Positions 36,919-50,208 of a stretch of DNA of 64,000 nucleotides are shown in pieces (position 1 is the first letter of the stretch; each line of letters starts with the position of its first letter). Origin of the DNA: Muscardinus avellanarius (Eukaryota > Chordata > Mammalia > Rodentia > Gliridae); assembly GCA_963383645.1 (NCBI GenBank), contig OY726561.1, positions 23,330,795 through 23,394,794 of the forward strand, read 5' to 3'. Below the pieces are notes generated by a model that was not told the DNA's origin, ran no database searches, and saw only the letters and a program-made list of their open reading frames with translations. Both the position numbers and the translations under genes were made by a program.

Positions 36919-39346
36919 GTAGAATTATAATTATGTGGAGATAGAGCAGGTTTGTAATTGAGAATATGTTAACTACTGATTATTATGGACACCCACTAAT
37001 TGCACACACATGTACACATACAGACTGTCTATCTAAATTTATATATCTATATATGCCTACTTCCACAGAAATAAAATAGTAAAACAATGAAAGTGATACA
37101 TAAGCACATTATGAAACCGGTTTGAGTAATGTCTGACATTTATATTCAAACTTTCATTCTAAATGATTGGTATGTTCTTTGCATAATGTATGCATAGCAG
37201 GTGTTTCAACCTCCAAAAAAGAAGCTTCACTGAAGAGAGAATAAAGTAATTGTTCTGCCTCAGCAATTAGAAATTTTCTTAAATGGGAGAAGAATAATTT
37301 TTGGAACCAAAATAGAAATTCAGAAGGCAATACAAGGTCAGGCTTATCAATTATTGATAAAGGACCTGTGAGGTTAGCTCTCAAAGGCCTATATTTGGAG
37401 AATCATTTGATGAAGTATTTGCATATAAAGTTAAAAAATTGTGATTCTGATTTGAATTTAACGAAGTATATAAATATTCCAAGTTAAATATAAAATACAA
37501 ATGGCTGTATAAATCATTAACTTATTATTCACACACTAGCCCACAGTTTATTCTGCAAAATCTATAATTCTTAATGAGGAGAAAAAATCAGACCTTGGCA
37601 TAATAATTTGAAAAATTCAGCTATAGATTGTTTTATTCAGCTGAAATTACCACTGATTTTTGCAGATGAATTATGACAGTAAAATATACTCAAGTTTTTT
37701 AAAGATCAGAGTCAATTGTCATATTTTGTAAGTAGCCACATTTTATTCAATAGCACTAAAAATGAAGACTTTAGACTTTTTAAAGAAATTGATAAAAATC
37801 TTCTAAGAACTCAAAGAGTTTATGAAATAAGTAAATTTACTGAAACAGAGAAGCAGAAAAACATCATATCATTTGGGGTCTAGGAGTTCAAATATGGCTA
37901 TAATTACAAATATCAAGAGGATATGAGAAATAAAGTTTTAATTAATAAATATTACTTTAGACCAAATAAAGAGCAATATTATAAGTTAGAAAAGTTCATG
38001 GCTTTAACATAAAACTCAAAATATTATCTTTATGCTTATGGCCTGTGAAGGGTAACAAAAATAAATGAAAATAACAAAATTAACTTAGTTGTCTTGAATC
38101 ACAGGATGCCAGTAAAAAAAAATGAAGATAATCCATTAGTTCAATTTCAACTTGAGATGGTAAAACCACACAATAGCTTCCACTCAAAAATTTTCAAATC
38201 AGAATAGACAGCTAAAGAGTTCACATGTAAATAAGGTTTATTCTTATTGTTCATGATAGTTATGTTTACAAAGTCATCTTGACCCCGGATTATAAAATAG
38301 TGAACTGTTATTTCAAGAGAATAACAACACTGTCAGGTTGTTATGAAACTCTGGTCTCAACACTTTCAAATATATAACCTCACTTTATTTGTATTTTTGT
38401 GACAGAGACCTTATTTTAATTTATGGTGCTGATTCATTCATGGTGATCTCATGGTCAACAAGACTACAGCTCCTACTGGAAGGAAGTTAATCTTACACAT
38501 GTGTTTCCATCATCAGTCATACTGCACGCTTTTTGCTCTTAGAAAGACCAGACAGCACTTTAACAGTATACTTATGAAATATTTTAAGGAGAGAACTCAG
38601 CAACAAAAGTCATAAAAATGCAGACAGCATAGCACTAAAGACTCCACAAAAATAGATAAGAAAGGTTTACAGTACTAATGCTGAAGGAAGAAATTTGAGA
38701 GTAGCTTGATTAAATTAGCTAAGAATATTTTAGGTGACTTGTTTTTTGTTTGTTTTTATTTTACACCTCTAGACACATGCGTGATAATGAAGGCACTAGG
38801 GGTATTGATTTGGGTGTTACAAATAATTTATAGCAAGCTGGTAAACTTGCAAACACGGAAACTCTTCCCTCTGCCACAATCACTGATGATTGATCTAAAG
38901 AGCATTGCTAGCAATAATTTGTGTAATTGTCAAAATCATTGGGAAAAAAAGAAAAATAAATACATATCGAGTAAATTAATCTGATCAGCCTAATTTAGTA
39001 GTTTATATACAATTAACAAAATGTTTAGATCTAGCATTTTTCTACAGTTAAACTAGATATGAGATTTTTCTATGTGAGGAATAAATATAACTTAAAAGGA
39101 ATTTGGGGAAAATTACCTGAACCTTGCATTCATAGCCTAGGAAAAGTATGTAGATAAAACATATTTCTGTTTCTAAAGTGTTGCCTGCTATCTAGTACAT
39201 TAAATAGAGATGGGAGCATCAAGAAGACATCATAATTTTTTTGAATTTACTATTTTATAAATGTTTATGTTTCAAATTGTTAAAAGATAAAGTTATGATG
39301 TGTCACAGCCTTTTGGATTAGTGTTTCTCAGTAGTGTTTTTAATTT
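36919..39346. other. AT-rich unique sequence
   Basis: 2.4 kb without a recognisable repeat or coding signal. Frames at 37154-37384 (minus) and 38706-38984 (plus) have no known domain and no supporting context. Confidence 0.5.
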
Positions 39347-39362
39347 TTAATTTTTTTTTTTT

Positions 39363-39537
39363 GGTGGTACTAGGGTTCCTGGAAACCCTTCTACCTCTGG
39401 GCTACACTCCCAGACCTATAATTTTTTAATATTTATATTTGGAAACAAGGTCTCTTAAACTGGCGTCGAACCTGCGTGATCCTCCTGTCTCTGCCTCCCA
39501 AGCAGGGGGATTACAAGCCTGTGCCACCACGCCCAGC
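39363..39537 (-). mobile_element. B1-ID dimeric SINE, young-type with a deletion
   Basis: Poly-T then GGTGGTACTAGGGTTCCTGG. The hairpin segment is shortened (CTTAAACTGGCGTCGAACCTG), so part of the GCCAGC arm is missing. Confidence 0.9.
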
Positions 39538-39975
39538 TGCATGTGCTTTTTAGATCACTAACTTTAAGGATATTTTTAAAGAATATATTTTTTCTGAAAT
39601 CATTTTTGAAAGTGATTTGATGTATGCTTGACTATGAAGAATTCCAATAATATTGCTAAAATCTGTTAGTAGATTTTTGGAGACCTAACAAATATTTCTG
39701 GATTGTGTAAAATTCTTAATAAAAATTTAGTGAGTACAAGGGCTCTAGGAATTAGAAATGATGAATTTAAGAAGTAAAAAAATTAGTTACAAGGATGACA
39801 TTAAAAGGAATTGTCCTAAAAAATAAAATATTTTATAAATTCAAAGATTATTTTTATAATCTAAAGAGGGTATAGAATATGAGGTATTAATATCAGAGAT
39901 ATTAACAGAGTTAAGAGGTCACATGTTATCACTTTTTCTCCTATTCAAAATTAAAGTGAAAAGAATTTTAAAACT

Positions 39976-40742
39976 AAAATCACACACTGTTGGCAGAATT
40001 GAAAATTAGCACAGTCTTTATCTTGTACTCCATTAAGATGTATGATTACAATACATGAATAAAAAAAAAGAAAATTAGCACAGTCTTTATGGAGAATAAT
40101 GTGTAAGTTTCTCTGAAAACTGGGAGTGGAACCAACATCAAGCCAGTTATGAAACTCTTGGGGATCTTACCAAAGAAATTTTATTCAGAATATTCTAGGG
40201 ATACATTTATATTCATATTTATAACAGCACAATTTACTATTGTAACCTATTATAAACTATGGAACCAGCGTAGGCGTTTTTCATCAGATGAATGGATTAT
40301 AAAACCATGCTGAATGCACACAATGGAATTTTCCTCGACCATAAAGAAGAAAAAATGTTGTTTGCAGAAAAATGAATGGAACTAGAGTGTATTGTGCTAA
40401 GCAAGATTAGCCAGAGAGTGAAGGGCTTTATGTTTACACTCAGCTGTGGAAGAAAGGGAGAAACAGGGAAATGAAAGACTTCAGATAAATAAGAGGAGAT
40501 ACTAGTAGAATAGTGGAGAAGGACTTAGGGAGTTGGGGAGGTGAAAGAGGAGACTTACTGCAGGAAACAGTTCAAATAATGATATGTTTAGATATGAGGT
40601 TTCCAATGTCAATCTAATGTTATGTGTGTGTGTGGAGAGGTGAGATCAAGGGGGAAAAGCAAGTGCTATGTGGACATATGTTTCTATTACTCTGAACTTC
40701 ATAATGATGTGTAATTGCAATGATCCTATAGAAATAAAAGAA
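39976..40742 (+). mobile_element. Old L1 3' end, sense orientation
   Basis: CACACTGTTGGCAGAATTG, ATGAATGGATTATAAAA and CACACAATGGAATTTTCCTC mark the ORF2 C-terminal region. 40480-40740 is a 3' UTR ending in GATGTGTAATTGCAATGATC and an A-rich tail. It is interrupted at 40021-40069 by a micro-insertion. Confidence 0.85.
40021..40069 (+). mobile_element. 49-bp L1 tail insertion with perfect 20-bp TSD
   Basis: Only the last 40 or so bases of an L1 3' end (TCTTGTACTCCATTAAGATG ... ATACATGAAT) plus A9. GAAAATTAGCACAGTCTTTA is exactly repeated at 40001-40020 and 40070-40089. The host sequence is the older L1 copy around it; without the insert and one duplication copy that L1 reads straight through. 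Confidence 0.95.
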
Positions 40743-40818
40743 AGTCAATAGTGCAACCTTACTGTGACCTCAACAAGACTTTAGAAAAGTTAGCAGAAAG
40801 AGATTCAGCAACTGACTT

Positions 40819-40833
40819 AGAAAAAAAAAAAAA

Positions 40834-40897
<64 letters not shown>
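40819..40897. repeat. Purine tract: A-run plus (GA)n
   Basis: A17 followed, after a single CAG, by about 30 GA repeats: roughly 80 bases of nearly pure purine. It makes an Arg-Glu alternating frame that is not a gene. Confidence 0.95.
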
Positions 40898-40900
<3 letters not shown>

Positions 40901-42260
40901 GACTTAACAGCAAACTTATCCCACCTGAAACACAGAAAAGTTCTGCATTTGCAACATTAGTAACACTGAATGAAACAGGAGTGAGGATAACAGCTTGAAC
41001 CTGAGACTAAAAGCCGAAATAGGGGAGCTTTGGGAAGTTTAAGAAAAAAAATAAACTTGACAAATTATCTGATTTATATGAGCATTTGAAATAGGACTTT
41101 CTAAAAATTATATGACAAGTTTGATGTGACAAATGGGTAAAATTTACATGGTTCAAAAATAAATCATAATTGTCTCCATCCCCCTTTTTGCCTCAAATGA
41201 TTCATTTGGAACATATTAACACAGTCTAAATATTTACTTAGTCAAAGTAAATACTGACTCACAATTTGGGCAAAAAAATAAATATTCTAATTGAGGGAAA
41301 TACAAGTAGGTGGTTAGTCTCTTCAATTAACTTAATAGGAAGAAAATAGATGCCTAAAACTTTTAATTGTAACAGTCTAAACATATTATTTAGAAATTTG
41401 TTTCTAATGTATAAAAATGATGAGAGAGGCTTGAAAGGATTTTACTTTAGTGCTGAATGTGTGGGATGAACAGAGACAAAAGGAAAATAGAAGTAAAGAT
41501 ACTTGTGTTTAATATAAGTCTTTGTAACATTTAATCTTTTAAAAATGCAGAAATATGATGTAACAAAGTGGCTGACTAGAGGTGCCTGACTTGCTTCTAC
41601 CCACAAAAAGACTGAAAATAGTTATAAGAATAATAAGTAAAACTGTAGATATTGCAGTGGAGTGTTTGAGGTAAAGCATTGGTTGTGGCAGAAGCATCAG
41701 GGAGCACTGAGATGCACCATCACCTTAAAAATGAGGGAACTGAACACTCAGTATCTACCATCTTGTCTCTGGAGTTTAAATTAGTTATGGACCAACACTG
41801 CTTTCTTTGGTCTTCACTTTATACTCAAAAGACTCTTCTAATGCAGTGGCAAAAATAAACACCATTATTCCCATGGATTTCTCTTAACAAAAATTTAGAA
41901 GTAAACTAAAGTTTCATTGGTTCAAGTTAAGACAGTGTAGCTGGAGAGAAGGGCTTGCTGATTAACCATGCAGGCATAACATACACTCCAATGGACTTGG
42001 GAATTCACTTTGCTCTTATAATAAATATTGTCTGAAGGGAAAGAAGGATATTACAAAGGAAAACTGAGATGACAATAGGCAAATTTCTACCATAGATTCC
42101 TTCACTACCATAATATATTGCTGGTTTATAAAGGATGACATTTAACATTTACTTTACCTCCCTGGAGCTGAGCTTTATTTTCCAGTGTATGTTTAGGAAT
42201 TCATATGTCATTTTCCATAGGAGACCATATCCCTTATAAGAGATTATATTTTATGTTTTT
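40898..42260. other. AT-rich unique sequence
   Basis: Nothing recognised. A possible ultra-short L1 tail in reverse (TATTGGAGTATTATAGTCTC) is at about 42286-42330. Confidence 0.4.
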
Positions 42261-44323
42261 TTGAATTTTTTATTATTTTTATATTTTATTGGAGTATTAT
42301 AGTCTCATATCAAAATATAACTCATAGTAATAGTGACATAAGGCATTTAGTACTTAATTTTGTAATATAAATATTTTCCATATTAGGAAATATAATTTAC
42401 CATGACTTTAATGACCAAATGCTTTCCCTTTTATGTATGTCTGTATTCTCTTCAATTAATTTGATAAAGTTACACTCTTGAAGCAGAATTGAAGATTGAA
42501 AATTGTGCTTATTTCAATAACTGTTTAATTTTTTATTAGTGCATTGTAATCATACATCTTGTTAAAGTTCAGGATGATAGAAAAATAGATGCACACAGTA
42601 CTCATTGTGTTTTCTCCCAATTTACACTCTATTCCCTCCCACTCTCCTTCTTCCCATGCTCAGCATTCTGTTACAATGATATGTCTTGATAAGTTTGTAT
42701 ACATACAGCACATCATGATCATTGAGTGTTACCCTCTTTCCTCCTCCCATCTCCTTCATTAGGTACCTTTCTTAACTCCACTAAAGGTGGAGTCCCACCT
42801 ATGTCTCAATTTCTCTCCAACTTCCTCATATGAGGGAAAACATCTGATTGTTCACATTTTATGACTGACTAATGTCACTTAGCATAATGTTCTCCAGTTC
42901 CAAACATCCTGCAAATGATATAATTTTGTTTTTCTTAATGACTGAGTAGAATTACATTGTGAATATATCTAATAGTTTTGTAATTCATTCATCTATTCAT
43001 GGATATCTAGTCTAATTCCATAGTTTGGCAATTGTAAATTATGCAGCTATCAACCTAAATATACATACATTACTCTGGCTATTTGGTTTCCATACTTTTG
43101 GGTAGATACTCAGAAGTGATATAGTTGGGTCATAAAATAGGTTCATTTCTGTTCTTTGGAGGATTTTCCACTCTGTTTTCCTGAGTGGTTGCACTAATTT
43201 GTAATCTTATCAAGAGTATATCAGAGTTTCTACTTCTCCATATGCTCACTAGCATTTGTTATTCTGTTTTTAATGATTACCATTCTAATTGGTACGAGGT
43301 GAAATCTCAGAGTAGTTTTGATGTGCATTCTTCTAATTCTTAATGATGTTTAAGGATTTTTTCATATACTTGTTGGTCATTTGTATTTATTATTTTGTGA
43401 AGTATTTATTTCATTAACTTGTTCATTCTTATTGGGTTATTTGATTATTTGGCAGTGAGATTTTTAGTTCTCTGTATATTATAAATATTAGGCATATATT
43501 AGCAGAGTAATTGGCAAAATATTTCTCCCATTCTGTTAGCCCTCTCTTGAGGTTCTTGATAGTTTTCTTTCTGTGCAGAACCTCTTCACTTTAATGGAAT
43601 GCCACATGTTAATCCTTATATTAATGTTTTGTATCTTTGGGATCTTGTTGGCAAACCTTTTACCTGTGCTTATATGTTGGATTGTGATTCTATGCCATCT
43701 TTAAATAGCTGCAAGTTTTCTGGTCTAATTTCCAGGTCTTTAATCCAACTTGAATTGACCCTTGTTCAGGGTGAGAACGTGGATTTAATTTTCATTTTTC
43801 TGTATATGAATAACCAGATTTGCCAGTGCCATTTATTGAATAAATTTTCTCTTTCCCAGTGTATTTTCTATTTCCTTTGTGAAATGTAGATTGGATGTGT
43901 GAGGATTTATTTCTAAGTCTTCTATTCTGTTTTATTGGTTTATTTGTATGCTTTTGTGCCAAAATCATGCTGTTTTAATATTACGGCTCTGTAGTATAAT
44001 TTGAAGTCAAGTATTATGATGTCTTCTGGATGATGCTTACTCCTGAGAATTATTTTGGCTATTTTTGAATTTTTGTTACTCCAAAAGAATTCAAAAGCTG
44101 CTTTTCCTATATCTAGAAATAATGATCTTGGTATTTTATAGGTTATTGTATTAACTGTAGATCACTTTAAAAATAATATTCATTTTGATGAAGCTTATTC
44201 TGTCTATCCAAGAGCGTAGGGGATCCTTCCACCTTCTAAAATATTCAATTTCTATTTTCAATGTTTTATAATTTTCCTTGTAGAGTTATTTTACCTCCTT
44301 GGTTGTGTTGTATAATTTTCTTG

Positions 44324-44325
<2 letters not shown>

Positions 44326-44371
<46 letters not shown>
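44326..44371. repeat. (TG)n microsatellite at a SINE tail
   Basis: Perfect TG array ending where the reverse-strand SINE begins. Confidence 0.95.
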
Positions 44372-44373
<2 letters not shown>

Positions 44374-44374
44374 A

Positions 44375-44559
44375 CAGTGTTGCAGATATAACTCAGGGGC
44401 ATTCTACCTTTGAGCTATACTTCCAGCCCAATTTTTTTTGTTCTTTATTTTGCAACTCACTGAGTGCCTAAGCAGCTGAGGCTATCCAAGAGCCAAAGTT
44501 CTCCTTTTTTCAGCCTTCCAAATGCTGGGATTACAAGTGTGCACCACCATGCCTGGCTT
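44375..44559 (-). mobile_element. B1-ID dimeric SINE, older, inside the antisense L1
   Basis: GTTGCAGATATAACTCAGGG to CACCACCATGCCTGGC; its tail expanded into the adjacent (TG)n. Confidence 0.87.
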
Positions 44560-44994
44560 TTGATGTGACTTTGAATAAACATTTCTTGGATTTTGTTTAG
44601 AAGTTTTGTGTCTATTTTTATTAATAATATTTATCTGTAATTTTCATTTTTTATCTATATTTGGTTTTGGTGTTAATGTGATGTTGGCTTAATAGAACGA
44701 ATTTGGAAGATTTGTCTCTCCCTTTGATGGACTAAACTGAGAAATATTGGGATTAGTACTTCTATAAAAGCTTTATAAAATGTGACTGGGAAATCATTTG
44801 AATTTGGGATTTCTGGCTTTTTACTACTATTTCAATTTATTTCATTGCTATTGGTCAGGTGAAATTATCTTCTTGATTCAGTCTAGGAAGTTTATCTAGG
44901 AAGTTTGTATCTGTAGTCTAGAAATTTGTCAGTTTCTTCAGTTTTCCAGTTTCTTTTTTTTGTTTTGTTTTCTTTTTTTTTCTTTTTTTCTTGC

Positions 44995-45194
44995 AGTACT
45001 GGGGATGGAATCCAGGGGCATTCTACTTCTGAGCTACTCCCCCAGTCCTATTTTTTATTTCTTTACTTTGAAACAGGGTCTCATTGAGTTGCAAAGGGCC
45101 TCACTAAGTAGATGAGGCTGGCGGTGAACCGCGATTCTCCTGTCTCGGCCTCTCAAATATTGCAATTACAAGTGTGCACCACCATACCCGGCTT
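44995..45194 (-). mobile_element. B1-ID dimeric SINE, older subfamily, inside the L1
   Basis: GCAGTACTGGGGATGGAATC to CACCACCATACCCGGCT, with a T-rich tail upstream. The flanks TTCCAGTTTCTTTT and TTCCGGTTTTCT are an imperfect duplication of L1 target sequence. Confidence 0.9.
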
Positions 45195-45779
45195 CCGGTT
45201 TTCTAGAGTATATTTTTTGGAAATCCTCTGAATTTATATACTGTCTATGATAGTACCAACTTTTTCATCTTTTATTTTAGTGATTTGAGTTGATTTTTTC
45301 TTTTGCTTAGTTTAACTAAAAGTTTGTCTATCTTATTTTTTTTAAAAAACAACCTTTGATTTTGATGATTTTTGTATATTTTTCTACTTTGTGCATTTAT
45401 TCTGATCTTAATTTTCTTTTACTGGCTTTGGGTTTAGACTGTTTCTGCTTATTAAAGGCTTTGAGGTATGTTATTATGCTATTTATTTGGTGATTTCCTG
45501 TTCTTATGTGAGCACTCAGTGCTATTAATTTTTCTCTTCAAAGTGTCTCAGAGATCTTGGTATGTTGTTTCTCCATTTTCTAGGAATTTCCTTATTCCTT
45601 TCCTTATTTCTTCTATGACTCATTCCTCATTCAGCAGTATGTTGTTCAGTCACCATATATTTATAAAGTTTCTCTGAGTCTTCTTATAGTTGTGTTCTAG
45701 TATTACTTCATTATGGTCTAAAAAGATATAGAGGGTTATGTCGCATATTTTATTTTTTATCATCCTCTATATTTATTAT

Positions 45780-47803
45780 TTTTTGTAATCATACATCACT
45801 TTGGAATACAAAACTTGAGAGGATATACAAGCACACATCATCCAATAAGCCCTCATCCAATCCCCATCCCATTCCCTCCCCCTCCTTCGATCCCATGCTT
45901 AATTGGTGATTATCTTTTATATAATTGCTTATGCACCTCATGAGTTTTAAAGCGATTCCATCCTCCCCCATCCCCTCCCCTCTGAATGGTCACCTTAATT
46001 GCTTCTCAATAGGGCCTTTTCTACTACTCGACCTCCTCCTGTTACCCCTTTCCTCCTAGTTCTTGCTAATTAGGGGAAGCATCTAGATTTTATTTTCTGT
46101 GCTATTTCTCTGTGCATGCCACATTGCAAGTTCTGATCCTTCTCTTGATGGCCCCAGTAGTGGCCTGGCCACCCGGAGGACTCTGATCCCGGCCTCGCTG
46201 GCTCCAGCACCAGCCTTGCCTTATGGGTGGTCCTGATCCTGGCCTCGCTGGCCCCCACATCAAACTAACCCCTTGGCTGGCTCCTCTCCTGGCCTCAGAG
46301 GCTCCAGCACTGGCCTAGCCTCATGACAGTCTTCAATCCCGGCCTCACTGACCCTGGCACCAGCCCAACTCCTCAGCAGGCTCCTATCCTGGTCTCACAA
46401 GTCCCAGCTCCATCCTTGCCTCACAGCAGTTTCTGATCCCAGCCTCGCTGGCCCCGGCACCAGCCTTACCCTTCGGCAGAGTCCAATCCCGGCCTCGTAG
46501 GTCCCAGCACTGGTCTTGCCTTATGGCAGGCTCTGATCCCGACCTTGCTGTCCCTGGCACCAGCCTAACGCCTTGGCTGGCACCAATCCCTGCCTCAAAG
46601 GCCTCAGTAGCGGCCTTGCCTCACGGCACGCTCTGATCCCAACCTCGTTGGCCCCAGCACTGACCTCACCCCTCGGCAGTCTCCGATACCGACCTTGGAG
46701 GCCCCAGCACTGGCCATACCTCAAGGCAGGCTCCGATCTTGGCCTCGCTGGCTCCGAAACTTGCCTAATGCATCAGCTGGCTCCAATCCTAACCTCAGAA
46801 GCCTCAACACTGGCCTTACCTCACGGCAGGCTCTGATCCCGGCCTCGTTGGCCCCGGCACTGGCCTAACCCCTCAGCAGGCTCCAATCCTGGCCTCAGAG
46901 GCCCCAGCACTGGCCTTGCCTCACATCATGCTTCGATCTCGGCCTCGTTGGCCCGGCACTGGCCTCACCCTTTGGCAGGCTCCGATCCAAGCACCCTCTT
47001 TACACAGCAGGTTGTCCCACATTTCCAAGGGTGCATGGTGGTAGTATTCCACCTCTGAGGTAATTTCTTCAAAAGTTCCAGGTGTATTACATCAGATCTC
47101 GCCTCCCCTGAGTACTTGCTGCTGCCAATGCGACTGCCTCCACCATTTCAAATATTTCCCAAGCTCTTTTCCCATATCGCATAATGTCCAGTGTTCCTAC
47201 ACATGCGCAACAGTAGCATTTGACCTTTGGGGTAATTTCTTCAGAGGATCAGGGTGGGTTGGATCAGATGTCTGCCTCTCCCAAAGACAAGTCTCCACAG
47301 CCATCTCGGCCACTGCTGCCACCACCGCCTTCCTCCTAGGTCTCTGCTAGACTCTCTCCTTACAGGTGATGTCCAGGATTCTTAACAATGTAGAGAAGCA
47401 ACAGTCCTCCTTCGCGGGGAATTTTTCCAAAAGGTCAAGTTCAGATGGATATGTTTTGTCTGCATCTCCAATATTCTAGCTGCTGCCGGGGCCATCTTAA
47501 CCCCTCTTTAATATTTTTCTTTTTTTGTTTCCTTTTTTTTTTTTTTAAATAAGAGAATAAAGTATGTGTGGTTTGGGGAAGATGTGGGATCAACTCTTGG
47601 TAGCAATGAATACTTATTTTTTCTTTCCAGGTGTGAGGGGGGTCTCCTAAGGGTGCCCCTCCCACACCCGCCCACCCACCCGGGGTTGGGGCCATGTGGC
47701 CTGGACCTCCAGGGCCTTCCGGATGGGGGGGTCGCCTAAGAGTGTCCTGCCCACGCCCACCCACCCTCCCACGGTCGGGGCCATCCACCCCGGACCTCCC
47801 TAT
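45780..47803 (-). mobile_element. Composite VNTR retroelement, copy 2 (SVA-like architecture)
   Basis: Same part order as copy 1. On minus: GC-rich short tandem module (47803-47630, two units with about 89-bp period), A-rich linker (poly-T on plus at 47532-47547), body (47498-46990) starting at AAGATGGCCCCGGCAGC, VNTR (46985-46131, about eight to nine 100-bp units), L1 3'-UTR segment (46130-45784), and a short T-run. The body matches copy 1 base for base over long stretches (for example 47055-47200 against 18500-18655). It lies inside the antisense L1 in the same orientation. No ORF. Target duplication not resolved. Confidence 0.78.
46131..46985. repeat. GC-rich VNTR of composite copy 2
   Basis: Imperfect 100-bp units made of two related 50-bp halves (core GATCC(C/T)GGCCTCG(C/T)TGGCCC). 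It is more diverged between units than the array at 62500-64000. Confidence 0.85.
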
Positions 47804-49463
47804 GTCACCATAGGAAATGGTAAATTTTGAGGAAGGTTATGTGAACAGCTGAAAAAATGTGTATTCAGCTGTAGGTGGATGGAATATTCTGTAGGTGTCT
47901 AGTAGGTCCATTTGGTTTATGTTGTTCATTGAGTCAAAGGGCTCTTTATTGATTTTTTATCTAGGGCATTGGTCTCTTGGTGTTGAACTCTCCCAATATT
48001 ATTGTATCACAGTCTATGTGAAACTTCATATCAGAAAGATTGTTTTATAAAAGTGGTGGCACCTATGTTTGGAGTATAAATGTTGATTCTTGTTATACCC
48101 TTTTTTGGATTGTTTTTCCTACCAGTAAACAATGACCAGCTTTGTCTTTTCTAATACATAAATTTAGGATTGAAGTTGGTTTTGTCTGCTATGAATGCTA
48201 CTACCCCCTCGTTGTCTTATAGTCCCACTAGAATTGATTACTTTGCTCCAGTCTTTTATCATTAATTTGTGACTATCTTTACATTTCTTGCATTTCTAGC
48301 AGATAGCAATAAAGATGGATAATAATTTTTAATCCATTTTGCTGCCTTATCTCTTTTTATTGGAAAGTTGAGACTATAGCTATTTAGTGTCACTATTGCT
48401 AATAATTTTTTTAATTTCTAATATTTGAGTTGTAATTTCTATTTGAGGTAGTGTTTGTTCTTCCTTGCTTAGTTGTTTATTTGAAGAAAATCATCCTTTC
48501 TCTCATACTGGAATGTATTATTTTTCTTTATAATTGATTTATTTGAGTATTTTTCTCTAGTGATAGTTTGCAAGACATAAATTCTTTCAGCTTCTGTTTT
48601 TTTATGGAAGATTTTTGTTTCCCTGTCAGATTTAATAGATATCTTTCCTAGGTAGATTAATCTTGGCTGAAAGTTGTTTTCTTTCAGAGTTTAGAATATG
48701 TCACTCCAGAATGTCTTGGCCTTCATGACTTGGTTTGAGAAGCCTGGAGTGATTTTTATTGTTTTTACTCTGAATGTCACTCTGTCTTTTACTCTAGTTA
48801 CAGTTAAGATACTCCCTTTAACCTCTAATTTAATCATTTTGATTATTATGTTGTATGGTATACCTTTTTTCCGATCTTGTCTAATGGGTTTCTTTATGTT
48901 TCCTGTACCTAGATATTGACCTCACTTTTTTTGTTTGTTAAATTCTGAAATTATTTCTTGAAAAGAGTTTTTAAATTTCTTTAGTTTTGGCTTCTAGACC
49001 CTAATAGATGTCTATTATTTTTAGGTGTGCCCTTTTAAAATTACACTATATGTCTTGGTTATCCAGCTCATGCTGCCAAATTGATTTTTCTAAATTATAT
49101 ATTAGACATTAATTTTTGGAGTGGTTATTTTCTAAGAGTGAAAAATTTTATTTTCCATGGGATATAGTTTAACATTGATGGTTTGCATTGATGTTTTCAT
49201 TTTACTTACTTCATTATTCACTTTTTTCAGAGCTTCTTTCTTATTCCTGTTCAGGGTATCAGATTTTTTGTTACTTGATCTTTCACTTATTTCAGGCTCT
49301 CTCAAAACTCTTTTCAGAAATTCTGTATTGTTTCTATTATTAAACTTCTAAATTTTTCTTCTAGCATACTCTGGAACTCTGAGATGGTGGGATCTATTGT
49401 GAAATTGTGGGGTCTCATTGTTTTTTTGGTTTCTTCTTTCTCATAATTTTAGGTTTCTTAAGT

Positions 49464-49677
49464 TGCTTGTTGCTTTTTTTTTTTTTTTTTTTTGGTAGTA
49501 TTGGGGTTCCTGGAAGCCCTTCTACCTCCGGGCTACACTCCCAGACCTATTTTTACATTTTTATTTGGAAACAGGGTCTCCTAAGCCAGCGCACGTGGCT
49601 GGCTTTCGAACCTGCGCGATCCTCCTGTCTCTGCCTCCCAAGAGAGGGGATTACAAGCGTGCGCCACCACGCCTGGC
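49464..49677 (-). mobile_element. B1-ID dimeric SINE, young, with 14-bp TSD, inside the L1
   Basis: T-rich tail 49471-49492, then the full dimer to CGCCACCACGCCTGGC. TGCTTGTTGCTTTT is repeated at 49464-49477 and 49679-49692. Confidence 0.95.
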
Positions 49678-49985
49678 GTGCTTGTTGCTTTTGATGGTTT
49701 TCCCTCACTCTACAGATTCCCAAAGTCTAATCTCTCTTCCTTTATAGTATCTTATTTGAGATGTAAATATTTAACTTAAAGTATGCCTTAAAATTGAATA
49801 GCCTTTGCCATAGTGTGATTTGTAGCTTTTTGTTGTTTTTTTTTACACTATAATGCCAGTTTTGTGGTTTGTGTTTTGTAACACCCCCACCCCCACCCCC
49901 GTAGATTGCTACTACTGGATTGCTGTTACTCAACTCTGTCTTCCCATTTCAATAGTGGCAGTGATGAGTTCCAGATGTTTAAGTT

Positions 49986-50208
49986 AGCCAAGCGTGGTGG
50001 CGCAGGTTTGTATTCCCTGCACTTGGGGAATCACGCAGGTTCTAAGCCAGCTGTGCTGGCTTAAGAGACCCAGTTTCCAAATTTTAAAAAGTATAAAAAT
50101 AGGTCTGGGAGTGTAGCCCGGCGGTAGAAGGGTTTCCAGGAACCCCAACACCACCAAAAATGAATGAAAGAAAGAAAAAAAGAAAGAAAGAAAGAAAGAA
50201 GAATAAAA
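49986..50208 (+). mobile_element. B1-ID dimeric SINE with GAAA-rich tail and 14-bp TSD
   Basis: Dimer AGCCAAGCGTGGTGGCGCAG to CCCCAACACCACC with a short left-half deletion (the GGCAGAGACAGGAGG block is missing), followed by a (GAAA)n tail at 50165-50200. CAGATGTTTAAGTT is perfectly repeated at 49972-49985 and 50209-50222. Confidence 0.95.

Noticed and set aside
47441..47788. 115-codon Gly/Pro-rich frame on minus
   Set aside because: It is the 5' GC-rich module and A-rich linker of composite copy 2; copy 1 does not preserve the frame.
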